Shown: positions 45,906 through 56,082, counted from the first letter of the stretch. The stretch is 64,000 nucleotides of DNA from Rhodoferax sp. (GCF_030653815.1 NZ_JAURYQ010000003.1:1-64000), one strand, 5' to 3'. Notes: generated by a model from the letters alone, not told the origin. Made by a program: numbers and translations.

Positions 45906-46604
45906 ATGACATCCACCACGCAGTCCTACCTTCTTGTGATCTTGCAGGGCTCCCTGCTCACGGTTGGCGTGTCGCTGGGCGCGCTGCTGGTGGCTATCGT
46001 CCTGGGCTTGGCCGGTGCTGCCGCCAAGCTCTCGGGACGCCCGGTGCTGGTGGCGGTGGGCACCTTTTACACCACCATCATTCGCGGCATCCCGGACCTG
46101 GTGCTGATGCTGCTGGTGTTTTACGGTGGCACCATCGGCATCAACACCTTGCTTGAAAAGATGGGCAGTGAGGCCACCATCGACATCGAACCCTTTGCCG
46201 CCGGCGTCATTACCATCGGCTTCATCTACGGCGCCTACATGACCGAGACCTTTCGCGGCGCCATTCTGAGCATTCCCAAAGGCCAGATGGAAGCCGCCTG
46301 GGCCTTTGGCATGAGCCGCTCGCAAACCTTCCTGCGCATCACGCTGCCGCAAATGGTGCGCTACGCCCTGCCCGGCTTCACCAACAACTGGCTGGTGCTG
46401 ATCAAGTCCACCGCGCTGGTGAGCCTGATCGGCTTGCAGGAAATGACCTATCTGGCCAAGCAGGCCAGCGCCGCCACCCGCTCGCCTTTTGCCTTCTTTT
46501 TGTTCACCGGCGCCTTGTTTCTGGTCTACACCTCGATCAGCCTGGTGGCTCTGAAAAAGCTCAACGCCCGCTACAGCCTGGGTACGAAAAAGGTGCAGCT
46601 GTAA
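45906..46604 (+). CDS. hisQ: Amino acid ABC permease (HisQ type)
   Basis: A 232-residue permease of the HisMQ group with about five membrane helices and the EAA loop MEAAWAFGMSRSQTFLRITLPQM, which docks the ATPase. It follows argT by 60 bases; its stop (TAATG) overlaps the next permease start, so the two are coupled. ATG 45906 is preferred; a TTG at 45891 is possible. Confidence 0.9.
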   Translation: MTSTTQSYLLVILQGSLLTVGVSLGALLVAIVLGLAGAAAKLSGRPVLVAVGTFYTTIIRGIPDLVLMLLVFYGGTIGINTLLEKMGSEATIDIEPFAAGVITIGFIYGAYMTETFRGAILSIPKGQMEAAWAFGMSRSQTFLRITLPQMVRYALPGFTNNWLVLIKSTALVSLIGLQEMTYLAKQASAATRSPFAFFLFTGALFLVYTSISLVALKKLNARYSLGTKKVQL

Positions 46605-47317
46605 TGGAATGGGCCGTCATTTTCGAGCCCGATAACCTGGCCCTGTTTGGCAACGGGATGGTCATCACGCTGTGGTTGTTGTTTTCGTCGCTGGCCGTGG
46701 GGGCCGTGCTGGCGCTCATTTTTGCCCTGATGCTGACCGGCCCGTGGGCGCCGCTGCGCTGGCTGGTCGGTGCCTACACCTTTGTGATTCGCGGCACGCC
46801 GCTGCTGATTCAGGTCTATCTGATCTATTACGGTCTGGGTCAATTGGAGTGGATTCAGGCGCGTTGGGACTCGGTCTGGCCCTGGACGCATTTCAAGGAA
46901 CCTTTCTTTTGCGCGCTGCTGGCCTTCAGCCTGAACACCGCCGGCTACACCGCCGAGATGCTGGCAGGCGCCATCCGCGAGACCAGCGCCGGCGAAATTG
47001 AGGCCGCCCACGCTTACGGCATGAACCGCTTCCAGACCATGCTGCGGGTGGTGCTGCCCAGCGCCATGCGCCGCACCCTGCCCGCTTACAGCAACGAGGT
47101 GGTGATGATGCTGCATGCCACCAGCCTGGCCAGCGCGGTGCCCAACATGCTCGACGTGACCTCGGCAGCGAGCCGAATTTATGCCACCTACTATCTGCCG
47201 TTCGAGGCTTATCTGGCCGCCGCCGCCATTTACCTCGCGGCGTCGTTTTGCCTGATCGGCTTTTTCCGCTTCTCCGAGGGGCGTCTGCTGGCGTACCTGT
47301 CGCCGCGCAGAGATTGA
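46604..47317 (+). CDS. hisM: Amino acid ABC permease (HisM type)
   Basis: A 237-residue partner permease with helices around 15-45, 55-85, 95-115, 150-170 and 200-225, and EAA loop IEAAHAYGMNRFQTMLRVVLPSA. Its start overlaps the hisQ stop by one base. HisQ/HisM heterodimers carry histidine, lysine, arginine and ornithine. Eighteen bases later comes the AstE-like gene rather than the ATPase, an insertion within the transporter operon. Confidence 0.92.
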   Translation: MEWAVIFEPDNLALFGNGMVITLWLLFSSLAVGAVLALIFALMLTGPWAPLRWLVGAYTFVIRGTPLLIQVYLIYYGLGQLEWIQARWDSVWPWTHFKEPFFCALLAFSLNTAGYTAEMLAGAIRETSAGEIEAAHAYGMNRFQTMLRVVLPSAMRRTLPAYSNEVVMMLHATSLASAVPNMLDVTSAASRIYATYYLPFEAYLAAAAIYLAASFCLIGFFRFSEGRLLAYLSPRRD

Positions 47318-47335
47318 CACAAAAACTGTTGAACC

Positions 47336-48466
47336 ATGCAACGCATTGACCACCCGCTGCTCTCGCCCAGCCTGGGCAGCCATAAAGCCCTGACCAGTTT
47401 TCACTTTGGTCAGCCCGGACGCGTCCGCAAGATTTATATCCAGGCCAGCCTGCACGCCGAGGAGTTGCCCGGCATGTTGGTGGCGCACCATTTGCGCGCG
47501 CTGTTTGACACCTTGGAAGCGGCCGGGCACATCCACGGCGAAATTGTGCTGGTGCCGGTGGCCAACCCGATCGGTCTGGCGCAGCGGCTGGACCACAAAC
47601 CCATGGGCCGCTTTGAGCTGGACACCTCGGAAAACTTCAACCGCCATTACCCCGACCTGGCTGCCGCCGTGGCACCGGTTGTCGTCACTCAGCTGGGTGA
47701 CAACGCGGTGACCAATGTGGCTTTGGTGCGTCAGGCCATGCGGAACCACCTGCAACAATGGGCGCCTGCCACCGAACTGCAAAGCCTGCGCCGCACCCTG
47801 TTGCTGCTGGCGCATGATGCCGACTTCATGCTGGATTTGCATTGCGACTGCGAAGGGGTGCTGCACTTCTACACCGAGGAGGCCTGCTGGTCCCAGATGC
47901 AGGAACTGGCGCACTTCTTGGGCGCACAGGCGATTTTGCTGGCCAAAAGCTCGGGCAACCGACCCATCGACGAATGCCTGTCGGGTGCCTGGTGGCAACT
48001 GGCTGACCGGCTCAAGGCCCGCGGGCTGGACGTGCCCCTGCCGCAAGCCTGCTGCAGCACCACCATCGAGTTGCGTGGCGAGCTGGACGTCAGCCACGCC
48101 TGGGCGGCCACCGATGCGCAGGCCATCGTAAGCTGGCTACAGTTCATCGGCGTCTTGGCCTGCCCGCAGCCCCCCGAAGTGCCCGCGCCCCGCTGCGCTG
48201 CCACGCCGCTGGCAGGCTCGCAAACTCTGACAGCCCCCAGCCCCGGCATCGTGGTGTTTGCCGCCGAAGTGGGCCAGCAGTTGCAGGTGGGTGATCTGGT
48301 CGTCGAAATCATTGACCCCATTGCCAACACCACGCAGCGCATCACGGCCGGTGTTGCCGGTGTGCTTTATGCGCGCATTCGCGACCGCTACATCACCGCC
48401 GGCGGTGAACTCGGCAAAATTGCCGGCGCCACGGCTTTTCGCAGCGGCGAACTGCTGGGTGCCTGA
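47336..48466 (+). CDS. Succinylglutamate desuccinylase/aspartoacylase-family (AstE-like) hydrolase
   Basis: A 376-residue M14-fold zinc hydrolase. Zinc ligands are His/Glu in SLHAEELPG (residues about 39-47) and His in LDLHCD (about 164-169). The catalytic Glu is in [10 protein letters not shown]. The C-terminal about 80 residues fold like a biotinyl/lipoyl beta-barrel ([21 protein letters not shown]), as in other AstE-like proteins. It sits between hisM and hisP, so it probably deacylates an imported N-acyl amino acid, for instance acyl-lysine; this is inferred from position only. Confidence 0.82.
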   Translation: MQRIDHPLLSPSLGSHKALTSFHFGQPGRVRKIYIQASLHAEELPGMLVAHHLRALFDTLEAAGHIHGEIVLVPVANPIGLAQRLDHKPMGRFELDTSENFNRHYPDLAAAVAPVVVTQLGDNAVTNVALVRQAMRNHLQQWAPATELQSLRRTLLLLAHDADFMLDLHCDCEGVLHFYTEEACWSQMQELAHFLGAQAILLAKSSGNRPIDECLSGAWWQLADRLKARGLDVPLPQACCSTTIELRGELDVSHAWAATDAQAIVSWLQFIGVLACPQPPEVPAPRCAATPLAGSQTLTAPSPGIVVFAAEVGQQLQVGDLVVEIIDPIANTTQRITAGVAGVLYARIRDRYITAGGELGKIAGATAFRSGELLGA

Positions 48467-48474
48467 GGATTGAT

Positions 48475-49251
<777 letters not shown>

Positions 49252-49254
49252 GGA

Positions 49255-50067
49255 TCAGCTCAGGCCGAGCATTGCACGGGCCTCATCGGGTGTGGCGACA
49301 GGCCGGTCCAATTCCTGGCTGATGCGGGCCATGCGCGCCACCAATTGCGCATTGCTGGTGGCGAGTTCCCCCTTGCGGTAATACACGTTGTCCTCAAAAC
49401 CCACACGCACATGGCCGCCCAGCACGATGGCCAGTGTGCCCAGTGGCAGTTGCGCCGGGCCGATGCCGGCCACGGTCCAACTGGACTGCGCCGGCAACTG
49501 GGACCGCAGGTACATCAGCGCCTCGGGCGTGCCGGCCATGCCACCAGGAATGCCCAGCACAAAGTCGAAATGCTGCGGGCCACTCAGCAGGCCTTTTTTC
49601 AGCCAACGTTGCGCGGTGCTCAGCATGCCGGAATCAAAAATCTCCAGCTCGGGTTTCACGCCATGGTCACGCATGGCCGCGGCAAACATTTCCATCTCGG
49701 CCGGCGGGTTCATGAACACGTCGCCACCAAAGTTGACCGAGCCCATGGACAGCGTCGCCATCTCCGGTTTGAGGGTGAGCGGGGCCAGGCGCTCCTGCGG
49801 CGTCATGCCCACGGCACCGCCGGTGGACACCTGAACGATCACGTTGCAGCGCGCCTTGACCGCCGCAATGATCTGGCGATACATCTCCTTGTCCTGTGTC
49901 GGCGTGCCATCGGGCAAGCGAGCGTGCACATGGACCATGGCCGCCCCAGCCTGGGCGCATGCATAGGCCGCGTCGGCAATTTCCTCCGGCGAGATGGGCA
50001 AGGCTGGTTGCTGTGCGCGGGTCACTTCGGCACCGGTCAACGCGGCCGTGATGATGAGCTTGTTCAT
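49255..50067 (-). CDS. kce: 3-Keto-5-aminohexanoate cleavage enzyme (BKACE)
   Basis: Splits 3-keto-5-aminohexanoate with acetyl-CoA into acetoacetate and 3-aminobutyryl-CoA, step 4 of the lysine route. The 270-residue TIM-barrel protein has the zinc motif HVHAR (His46, His48) and the N-terminal TGAEVT loop whose Glu14 is a zinc ligand. FDSGML, IPGGMAGTPE and GGHVRVGFEDNVY are the family's substrate and CoA regions. BKACE proteins vary in substrate, but next to kal, kamD and kamE true Kce is the best call. I start at ATG 50067, one base after the kal stop. It is the last gene of the operon. Confidence 0.92.
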   Translation of the reverse strand: MNKLIITAALTGAEVTRAQQPALPISPEEIADAAYACAQAGAAMVHVHARLPDGTPTQDKEMYRQIIAAVKARCNVIVQVSTGGAVGMTPQERLAPLTLKPEMATLSMGSVNFGGDVFMNPPAEMEMFAAAMRDHGVKPELEIFDSGMLSTAQRWLKKGLLSGPQHFDFVLGIPGGMAGTPEALMYLRSQLPAQSSWTVAGIGPAQLPLGTLAIVLGGHVRVGFEDNVYYRKGELATSNAQLVARMARISQELDRPVATPDEARAMLGLS

Positions 50068-50068
50068 G

Positions 50069-50482
50069 TCAGCAGGTGATGGTGGGGTGCGTGATGCGCT
50101 GACACGCGGCGGGTACCACGCAGGTGCCTGAGGCCTGGCATACCAGGATCGGCTCGGCCAGCACATCGGCCGCAGACGCCTGACCGGCGACACCGGCCGA
50201 GGCAATGACCTTGCGCGCTTCAAAGGCCATCGTGCGCGAGGTCTTGCCCATGGCCACGATGCGACCGGTGGCCTCGATGTAGTCACCTGCGTAGACCGGC
50301 GCCAGAAACTGCACGCTGTCATAGGCCACAAACAGACCTTCGTCGCCATCGCTGCGAATCAGCAACTCGGTGGCCACGTCGCCAAACAGGTGCAGCATTT
50401 TGGCGCCGTCGACCAGGCCGCCGGCGTAATGGGCGTCATGTGCACTGATGCGCAGGCGGATCAAGCTGGTGTAGTTTTCCAT
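50069..50482 (-). CDS. kal: 3-Aminobutyryl-CoA ammonia-lyase
   Basis: Removes ammonia from 3-aminobutyryl-CoA to give crotonyl-CoA, the last dedicated step of the pathway. A 137-residue hotdog-fold protein: [30 protein letters not shown] carries the Asp/His-rich substrate helix, and [19 protein letters not shown] the central strands. I start at ATG 50482 with AAGGA upstream; the longer frame to 50569 has no family sequence. It lies ten bases below kamE and one base above kce. Confidence 0.9.
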   Translation of the reverse strand: MENYTSLIRLRISAHDAHYAGGLVDGAKMLHLFGDVATELLIRSDGDEGLFVAYDSVQFLAPVYAGDYIEATGRIVAMGKTSRTMAFEARKVIASAGVAGQASAADVLAEPILVCQASGTCVVPAACQRITHPTITC

Positions 50483-50492
50483 GTTCTTTCCT

Positions 50493-51242
50493 TCAATGTC
50501 TTTTGATCCACTCATGAATGGCAAAAGAGGCCACGTCCTCGGCATAACTCTTGACGCCAAAACCGGCATCGTAGCCCAGTTCCTTGGCCAGCTCGTGGCT
50601 GATCCGCGGTCCGCCCACCACCAAAATCACCTTGTCGCGCAGCCCCTCGGCTTCCAGCAAATCAGCAAGTTTGGTCAGGTTGTCGAGGTGGATGTTCTTT
50701 TGCGTCACCACCTGCGACACCAAAATCACGTCGGCGTTTTCTTCAATCGCACGCGTCACCAGGTCTTCGGAGTCCACCTGCGCGCCCAGGTTGATGGCGC
50801 GGATCTCGTGGTAACTCTCCAGCCCCTTGTGGCCGTTGTAGCCCTTCATGTTCATGATGGCGTCAATGCCCACGGTGTGGGCGTCGGTCTCGATGCACGC
50901 GCCGACCACCACCATGCGCCGTTTCATTTTTTCGGCGATCAGCGCGTTGATGCCATCCTTGTCCATCACCTCGTACTCGGGCTTGACCACCGTGTAGCTG
51001 TTCAGGTCGACCTGGTGTTTGCACTGACCATAGACCACGTAAAAGCTGAAACCCTGGCCCATGTCCTCGCAGTGCACCACCGCCGGCTCGTCCAGCCCCA
51101 TTTGCGCTGCCAGACGTTTGGCACCCTCCTTGGCGCGCTCATCCAGTGCGACCGGCAGGGTGAACGAGAGCTGCACGCGGCCGTCACCGAGCGTGTCGCC
51201 GTAGGGCTTGACCCATTGTTCGGGTTGTTTGGTTTCAAGCAT
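50493..51242 (-). CDS. kamE: Lysine 5,6-aminomutase beta subunit (B12/PLP)
   Basis: Small subunit of the AdoCbl- and PLP-dependent mutase that moves the epsilon-amino group of beta-lysine to C5. The 249-residue protein has the base-off cobalamin motif DAHTVG (120-125, His122 the cobalt ligand). Lys133 (NMKGYNG) aligns with the PLP-binding Lys144 of the Clostridium sticklandii beta subunit, keeping the same spacing from the B12 His. Its start overlaps kamD by eight bases. The conserved loop [20 protein letters not shown] is at the C-terminal side. Confidence 0.94.
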   Translation of the reverse strand: MLETKQPEQWVKPYGDTLGDGRVQLSFTLPVALDERAKEGAKRLAAQMGLDEPAVVHCEDMGQGFSFYVVYGQCKHQVDLNSYTVVKPEYEVMDKDGINALIAEKMKRRMVVVGACIETDAHTVGIDAIMNMKGYNGHKGLESYHEIRAINLGAQVDSEDLVTRAIEENADVILVSQVVTQKNIHLDNLTKLADLLEAEGLRDKVILVVGGPRISHELAKELGYDAGFGVKSYAEDVASFAIHEWIKRH

Positions 51243-52794
51243 GGTCTGCTCCTTGAGTTGGCAGCATCAGTTCAGGGAACGGGTTGAAGTAGTCAGGTGC
51301 TTTGGCGATCACGCCATCGAGTCCCTTGCCTCCGCTCGGCGTGCGCGAAATTTCGGCAAACAGGCCCTTGCCAATGGCGCCCGGCAGACCTGTGGCCTCG
51401 ATCTCGGCCAGCATGGTCTCCGCTTGTGCCAGCACTTCCTGGGCACGTTGCTCGATCTTGCCGCCGCGCTTGAATTCAATTTCCGAGTGCAGATCCTTCA
51501 TGGTGCCAAACACGTACCGGGCGTTCTGGATCGCCAGAAAACGGTCGTGGATGAAGGGCGTGTGGATGGCCTCGGTCATCATGCCCAGCAGGTGGATGTT
51601 CTGGTTGGTGACGGTGCTCACGATGTTGAACAGCGCGTCCTGCACATGGCCCTTGAAGATATTGCCGGTCATGTGTTTGGTGGGCGGCATGTATTTCAGG
51701 CAGGCCTCGGGAAAGACCTGGCGCACCAGTTGCGCATGCGCCAGTTCCCACAAAAAGCCGTTTTCCAGCTCCGGATGAATCTCGAAGGCATGGCCCAGGC
51801 CCATCTGTTCCGGCTTCAGTCCCGACAACCCGGCAAACTGCTCGTTGATGAGCTGTGACGCCAGCACCGTGTGCGCCGCCTCAAAGGCGTCCGCCGTGGT
51901 GAGGTAATTGTCTTCGCCGGTGTTGATGATGATGCCCGCATAGGCATTGACCATGCGCGAAAAAAACTGGTCGATGAAGGTGCGCTTCATGTTGATGTCG
52001 CGAAAGATGATGCCGTACATCGCGTCGTTAAGCATCATGTCGAGCCGCTCGATGGCGCCCATGGCGGCAATCTCGGGCATGCACAGGCCCGAGCAGTAAT
52101 TGGTCAGGCGGATGTAGCGGCCCAGCCGGTTGCCGACCTCGTCCAGCGCGGCGCGCATCAGCCGGAAGTTTTCCTGCGTGGCATAGGTGCCGCCAAAACC
52201 CTCGGTGGTGGCGCCATGGGGCACGTAGTCGAGCAGGCTCTGGCCGGTGGAACGGATCACCGCAATGATGTCGGCCCCCTGCTCGGCGGCGGCACGGGCC
52301 TGCACCACGTCTTCATGGATGTTGCCGGTGGCCACGATCAGGTAGAGCCAGGGCGTTGGGGCTTCGCCGCTGTTCTTGATTTTCTCGGTGCGCTGGGCGC
52401 GCTGCGCGGCAATGTGGTCACACATGGTGCGGGCCTGCGCCTGCGCGCAAACGCGGGCCGCAGTTTCATCGTCAGGGCGCGCCAAGGTCAGGCTGCCGCT
52501 TGCCACGGCCTCGGCGACCTGTTGCGCCGTCAGGCCAAGCTTTTCCATGGCACCCGCCAGCACTGTGGCGGCACCGTGCTGCAGCAGATTTTGATCCTGC
52601 AAATGGCTGACCAGCCGATTGGGCAGCGGGACGCCGACCTCGTCGACACCGTCCACCCCCATGAGGCGCAGCGTGGCACGCTCCACGGTGGTGGTGGTGA
52701 AGCCCGACATGTCGTCAAAGACCTGGCGCGCAATGCGTCGTGCCGAATCGCGGGCGCGGTCAATTTGCGCCTGGTCCAGGTTCAAGTGGCTCAT
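51235..52794 (-). CDS. kamD: Lysine 5,6-aminomutase alpha subunit
   Basis: Large (519-residue) TIM-barrel subunit that holds the substrate and partners with KamE to form 3,5-diaminohexanoate from beta-lysine. Family stretches are LRLMGVDGVDEVGVPLPNR, STGQSLLDYVPHGATTEGFGGTYATQENF (about 190-220), RLTNYCSGLCMPEIAAMGA and FRDINMKRTFIDQFFSR. The order kamD then kamE with overlap is as in Clostridia. Its first four bases overlap the upstream P-loop gene, so translation is coupled. Confidence 0.94.
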   Translation of the reverse strand: MSHLNLDQAQIDRARDSARRIARQVFDDMSGFTTTTVERATLRLMGVDGVDEVGVPLPNRLVSHLQDQNLLQHGAATVLAGAMEKLGLTAQQVAEAVASGSLTLARPDDETAARVCAQAQARTMCDHIAAQRAQRTEKIKNSGEAPTPWLYLIVATGNIHEDVVQARAAAEQGADIIAVIRSTGQSLLDYVPHGATTEGFGGTYATQENFRLMRAALDEVGNRLGRYIRLTNYCSGLCMPEIAAMGAIERLDMMLNDAMYGIIFRDINMKRTFIDQFFSRMVNAYAGIIINTGEDNYLTTADAFEAAHTVLASQLINEQFAGLSGLKPEQMGLGHAFEIHPELENGFLWELAHAQLVRQVFPEACLKYMPPTKHMTGNIFKGHVQDALFNIVSTVTNQNIHLLGMMTEAIHTPFIHDRFLAIQNARYVFGTMKDLHSEIEFKRGGKIEQRAQEVLAQAETMLAEIEATGLPGAIGKGLFAEISRTPSGGKGLDGVIAKAPDYFNPFPELMLPTQGADHA

Positions 52795-53864
52795 ATTGCT
52801 TCCTTGGTTTCATTCATTGTGTTCTCCAACATCACATCGCTGACGCCATAACCCACAAAGGCGGCGCGAGCGATCTCCAAAAATTCGGTGGCATCAAAAC
52901 TCCCGCCCAGGGGTGAAAACGGATTGAGCGTGATGCCGGTCATGTGGATGCCACGGTAGGCCATCAGGCGCGCGCCCTGCTTGTCAAATGCTGTCAGATC
53001 GGCCGCCTCGACAAACAGGCGCGTGCCATCGTTAACCACCACGCGCAGTCCCGGCTTGTGGTTTGCCAGTGTCACCAGCGCGCGCCACAGGGAGCGGCCC
53101 ACTGCGCCGCTGAGCGCCACCGTGGCCACATCGGCCTGCTGGTGCTGCAGCAAAGTGGCGGCCGCGTTCAGCGTCGCGATCTCGGCCAGCAGCAGGGGCT
53201 GGCCCGCGCTGTTCCACAGGCCCACGCCACCCCGCGCAAAAACAGGTTCGCACAGGCGGCGCGTGGCCTCGTCGGCTTGCGGGATGCCCAAAATGGCCAG
53301 GCGGTCGCGTGTCTTGCGGATCACGTCGCCCATGCCGCCGCCGATGGCGGCACCGGTCGCCAGAATCACGCCGTTGGCAACGGCCGGCGAGGCATGGTGG
53401 CTGCGCCCCAGCGCGCCGTCCAGCATCACCAGCGTGGCGCCACATTGCTTGAGGCGGGCAATCACGGTGAGCTGGTCCGAACTGCGCGAGGCACCGGCAA
53501 TTTCCATCTCGCCGTGCTCCAGCACCTTGACCACCAGGATTTCACCCATCGGGCTGTCGATGCTGGTGGCAGCGATAAGTTTGGTGCGCACCTTGGCGCG
53601 CTCCAAGGTGGAACGCGCGGTGGCCACCAGGTTGCCAGGCCACACCACAATGGCTGGCTTGGGTACAAAAAACACCGCATCGCGATCTTCCCCGTCACGC
53701 CCGATCGACGTAACCCCGAGCGCCACGCCAGATGCCGCAGCCTGCGCCAACAAGTGGTTCAGCGCCACTGTTTTCCCGGTGTTCTTGGTCATGCCCATGA
53801 CGGCCAGCGTGCTCATGCCACTGGCCTGGATGCGTTGCCACAGCGGGCTTTGTCCTGCGGTCAT
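52791..53864 (-). CDS. P-loop protein of the lysine aminomutase operon (KamB-like candidate)
   Basis: A 357-residue protein with a P-loop GMTKNTGKT at 24-32 in the G3E/NTPase-like context AVMGMTKNTGKTVALNHLL, then GRDGEDRD (switch-like) and VMLDGALGRS. There is no recognisable membrane segment. In fermenting bacteria the lysine 5,6-aminomutase is accompanied by KamB/KamC-type proteins thought to reactivate it. The position directly above kamD with overlaps at both ends, and the P-loop, make a KamB-like reactivase the best guess. No second MutS-like KamC gene is present here. Confidence 0.65.
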   Translation of the reverse strand: MTAGQSPLWQRIQASGMSTLAVMGMTKNTGKTVALNHLLAQAAASGVALGVTSIGRDGEDRDAVFFVPKPAIVVWPGNLVATARSTLERAKVRTKLIAATSIDSPMGEILVVKVLEHGEMEIAGASRSSDQLTVIARLKQCGATLVMLDGALGRSHHASPAVANGVILATGAAIGGGMGDVIRKTRDRLAILGIPQADEATRRLCEPVFARGGVGLWNSAGQPLLLAEIATLNAAATLLQHQQADVATVALSGAVGRSLWRALVTLANHKPGLRVVVNDGTRLFVEAADLTAFDKQGARLMAYRGIHMTGITLNPFSPLGGSFDATEFLEIARAAFVGYGVSDVMLENTMNETKEAI

Positions 53865-54898
53865 ACGTAGAGTTGTTCAAACAGGGCGCGCAGCTTGGCA
53901 CTCTCGCGCAGCAGGTTCAGCGCAAATTCGGCGTGCCCGGTGGCATAGCCGTTGCCCACGATCATTTCCACATCCTTGCCCACGCCCTCCGCGCCCAGCG
54001 CGGCTGCGGTGAAGCTGGTCGCCATGGAAAAGAAGTAAATCTTGCCGTGCTGTTTCGTGGCCAGGATGCTGCCCATCTCGGTGTTTTGAATGTTGACACA
54101 GTTGATCACCACGTCGGCCAGCTTGCCGCCGGTCACCTTTGATACAGCGTCCATCAAGGCCAATGCGTCGGTGGCATCCACCTGCAGCGCATGATCGACC
54201 CAGCCCAGATCAAGCATGCGCTGGCAATCCTTGGCAAATGGCGACACGCCGATCACACAACCACCCGCACCCGCGCGCTTTTTGGCCTCATAAACACACA
54301 GCGTGCCTGACTTGCCACCGCCGCCAATCACCACCACGGTGTCGCCCTCCTTGACCAGACGGGCCGTCTGGGCCGGAGCCCCGGCGACATCCAGAATGGC
54401 CAGCGCCAGCTTTTTGTCGATGTCCGCAGGCAGTTTGGCGTACAGACCGGTTTCGAACAGGATGGCGCGGCCCTTGATCTCGATCTGGTCCTTGTCCATA
54501 TGGATCTTGGTGATTTCGTCAATGCGCAAGGGAGTGAGTGACAGCGACACCAGCGTGGCGATCCTGTCGCCCACCTTCAGGTCGATCTTGCCGAGCAAGG
54601 CCGGGCCGATCTGGGCCACCGTGCCAATCAGCATGCCGCCCGACCCGGTCACCGGGTTGTGGTGTTTGCCGCGCCGGGCCACGATGTCCTTGACCATGGC
54701 TGCCACGGCGGCTTCGTCGCTGCCGGTGGCGCTTTTGATCTGGGTGAAACTGGCCGAGTCGATGTTGAGCGCCGACACGTCAATCAGGATCTCGTTGTCA
54801 TAAATGGCCATGGTGTTGTCGAGCTTCCAGGCGGGCTGGGGCAACACGCCAAGCGGTTCGAGCACACGGTGTGTGCCGTAGGGGGAGCCGTGTTTCAT
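53861..54898 (-). CDS. kdd: L-erythro-3,5-diaminohexanoate dehydrogenase
   Basis: NAD(P)-dependent oxidation of 3,5-diaminohexanoate to 5-amino-3-oxohexanoate with loss of ammonia. The 345-residue protein has an MDR-like architecture: N-terminal substrate domain and a nucleotide domain with VVVIGGGGKSGTL (about 188-200). Family stretches include GSPYGTHRVLEPLGVLPQPAWKLDN and NPVTGSGGMLIGTVAQIGP. I start at ATG 54898, two bases after the kamA stop; the frame open to 54979 lies inside kamA. The end overlaps the P-loop gene by four bases. Confidence 0.92.
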   Translation of the reverse strand: MKHGSPYGTHRVLEPLGVLPQPAWKLDNTMAIYDNEILIDVSALNIDSASFTQIKSATGSDEAAVAAMVKDIVARRGKHHNPVTGSGGMLIGTVAQIGPALLGKIDLKVGDRIATLVSLSLTPLRIDEITKIHMDKDQIEIKGRAILFETGLYAKLPADIDKKLALAILDVAGAPAQTARLVKEGDTVVVIGGGGKSGTLCVYEAKKRAGAGGCVIGVSPFAKDCQRMLDLGWVDHALQVDATDALALMDAVSKVTGGKLADVVINCVNIQNTEMGSILATKQHGKIYFFSMATSFTAAALGAEGVGKDVEMIVGNGYATGHAEFALNLLRESAKLRALFEQLYV

Positions 54899-54900
54899 GG

Positions 54901-56082
54901 TTAATTGCTCACACTGGGCAGACTGAAGTCCTGCCCCAGGCCAGGCATTTCGACCGTTTTGCCGGCGTAGTTGCGGCACTTCACCGTGGTGCCACTGCCA
55001 TCGGGCAAGGCTTCTTCGCGCACATAACTCGGGATAATCGGCAACTTGCCCAGGCCACCCAGGCCATCGACGATAAAGGTGGGCACGGCCGGGCCGCTGA
55101 TCCAGCCGCGCAGACCTTCGTACAGTTCGAGCATGCGGCGGTGCGGCACGATGAAATGGTGCGCACCTTCGACCATGTCGGTCGAATACACGTAATAGGG
55201 ACGCACGCCCATCTCGACGCTTTGCATGAACAGCTCGCGCATCACTTCGACGCTGTCATTCACGCCCTTGAGGCACACGGTTTGCAGCCCCATCATGATG
55301 CCGGCCTTCTGCAACATCTTGACACGCTGGCGAAGCAGCGGCGTGATTTCCTTGGGGTGGTTGATGTGGATATTGACCATCTGCACGCGGTGACGCTCCA
55401 GCACCGCGCAGAGTTCGGCCGTGACACGCGTGGGCAATTGCACCACCATGCGCGAGCCGATGCGCAGGAAGCGCACATGCGGTGCCCGGCTGCGGATCAT
55501 GCCCAGGATTTCGTCGAGGCGCTCGTCGGTGAAGGTCAGCGGGTCGCCGCCGGACAACAACACGTCTTCGATGTTCTTGTTGTTGGCAATGTAGTCGATC
55601 GATGCCTCGATTTCGTCCTTGTGCACCGAGCCGGAAGGCTGCGACACCATGCGCTTGCGGGTGCAGAAACGGCACAGCGTGGCGCAGGTGTTGCTCACCA
55701 GAAACAACACCCGACGCGGGTAACGGTGCACGATGCTGGTGCCGGGAATGGTGTCACCCTCCTCCCCCAACTGGTCGAGCATGGTGGCAAAGCCGGGCTT
55801 GGTTTCCTCATGAAACGACGGCAGGTACTGCATGCGGATCGGGCAATTGGGGTCGTTGCGGTCCATCAGCCGGGCCATGTAGGGCGTGACCGCAATCGCG
55901 AACTTGTTGTAAACGGTGTCGTTGACGTCCTCGACATGGTTCAACACGCCCTTCAGTTGCGCATGGTGGGTGTAACGCCTGGCAAACTGCTTCTGCCAGG
56001 ACTCGGACTCCGGGTCGTAGGCTTGCAGTTCGTCATAACTCATGAAAACTTTGGGGGTGGCGAATTCGACGGCTTGCAGCAT
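54901..56082 (-). CDS. kamA: Lysine 2,3-aminomutase (radical SAM)
   Basis: First enzyme of the route, L-lysine to L-beta-lysine. A 393-residue radical-SAM PLP enzyme: 4Fe-4S cysteines Cys133, Cys137 and Cys140 in CATLCRFC, and the PLP Lys346 in GGLGKLPII. Two Asp candidates for binding the lysine epsilon-amine are present (YSTDMVEG and Asp339 in IVDGLGG), as in the clostridial enzyme. EF-P-type EpmB proteins are shorter and lack these, so catabolic KamA is the better call, and the operon supports it. It is the first gene, transcribed away from the Lrp-type gene. Confidence 0.95.
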   Translation of the reverse strand: MLQAVEFATPKVFMSYDELQAYDPESESWQKQFARRYTHHAQLKGVLNHVEDVNDTVYNKFAIAVTPYMARLMDRNDPNCPIRMQYLPSFHEETKPGFATMLDQLGEEGDTIPGTSIVHRYPRRVLFLVSNTCATLCRFCTRKRMVSQPSGSVHKDEIEASIDYIANNKNIEDVLLSGGDPLTFTDERLDEILGMIRSRAPHVRFLRIGSRMVVQLPTRVTAELCAVLERHRVQMVNIHINHPKEITPLLRQRVKMLQKAGIMMGLQTVCLKGVNDSVEVMRELFMQSVEMGVRPYYVYSTDMVEGAHHFIVPHRRMLELYEGLRGWISGPAVPTFIVDGLGGLGKLPIIPSYVREEALPDGSGTTVKCRNYAGKTVEMPGLGQDFSLPSVSN

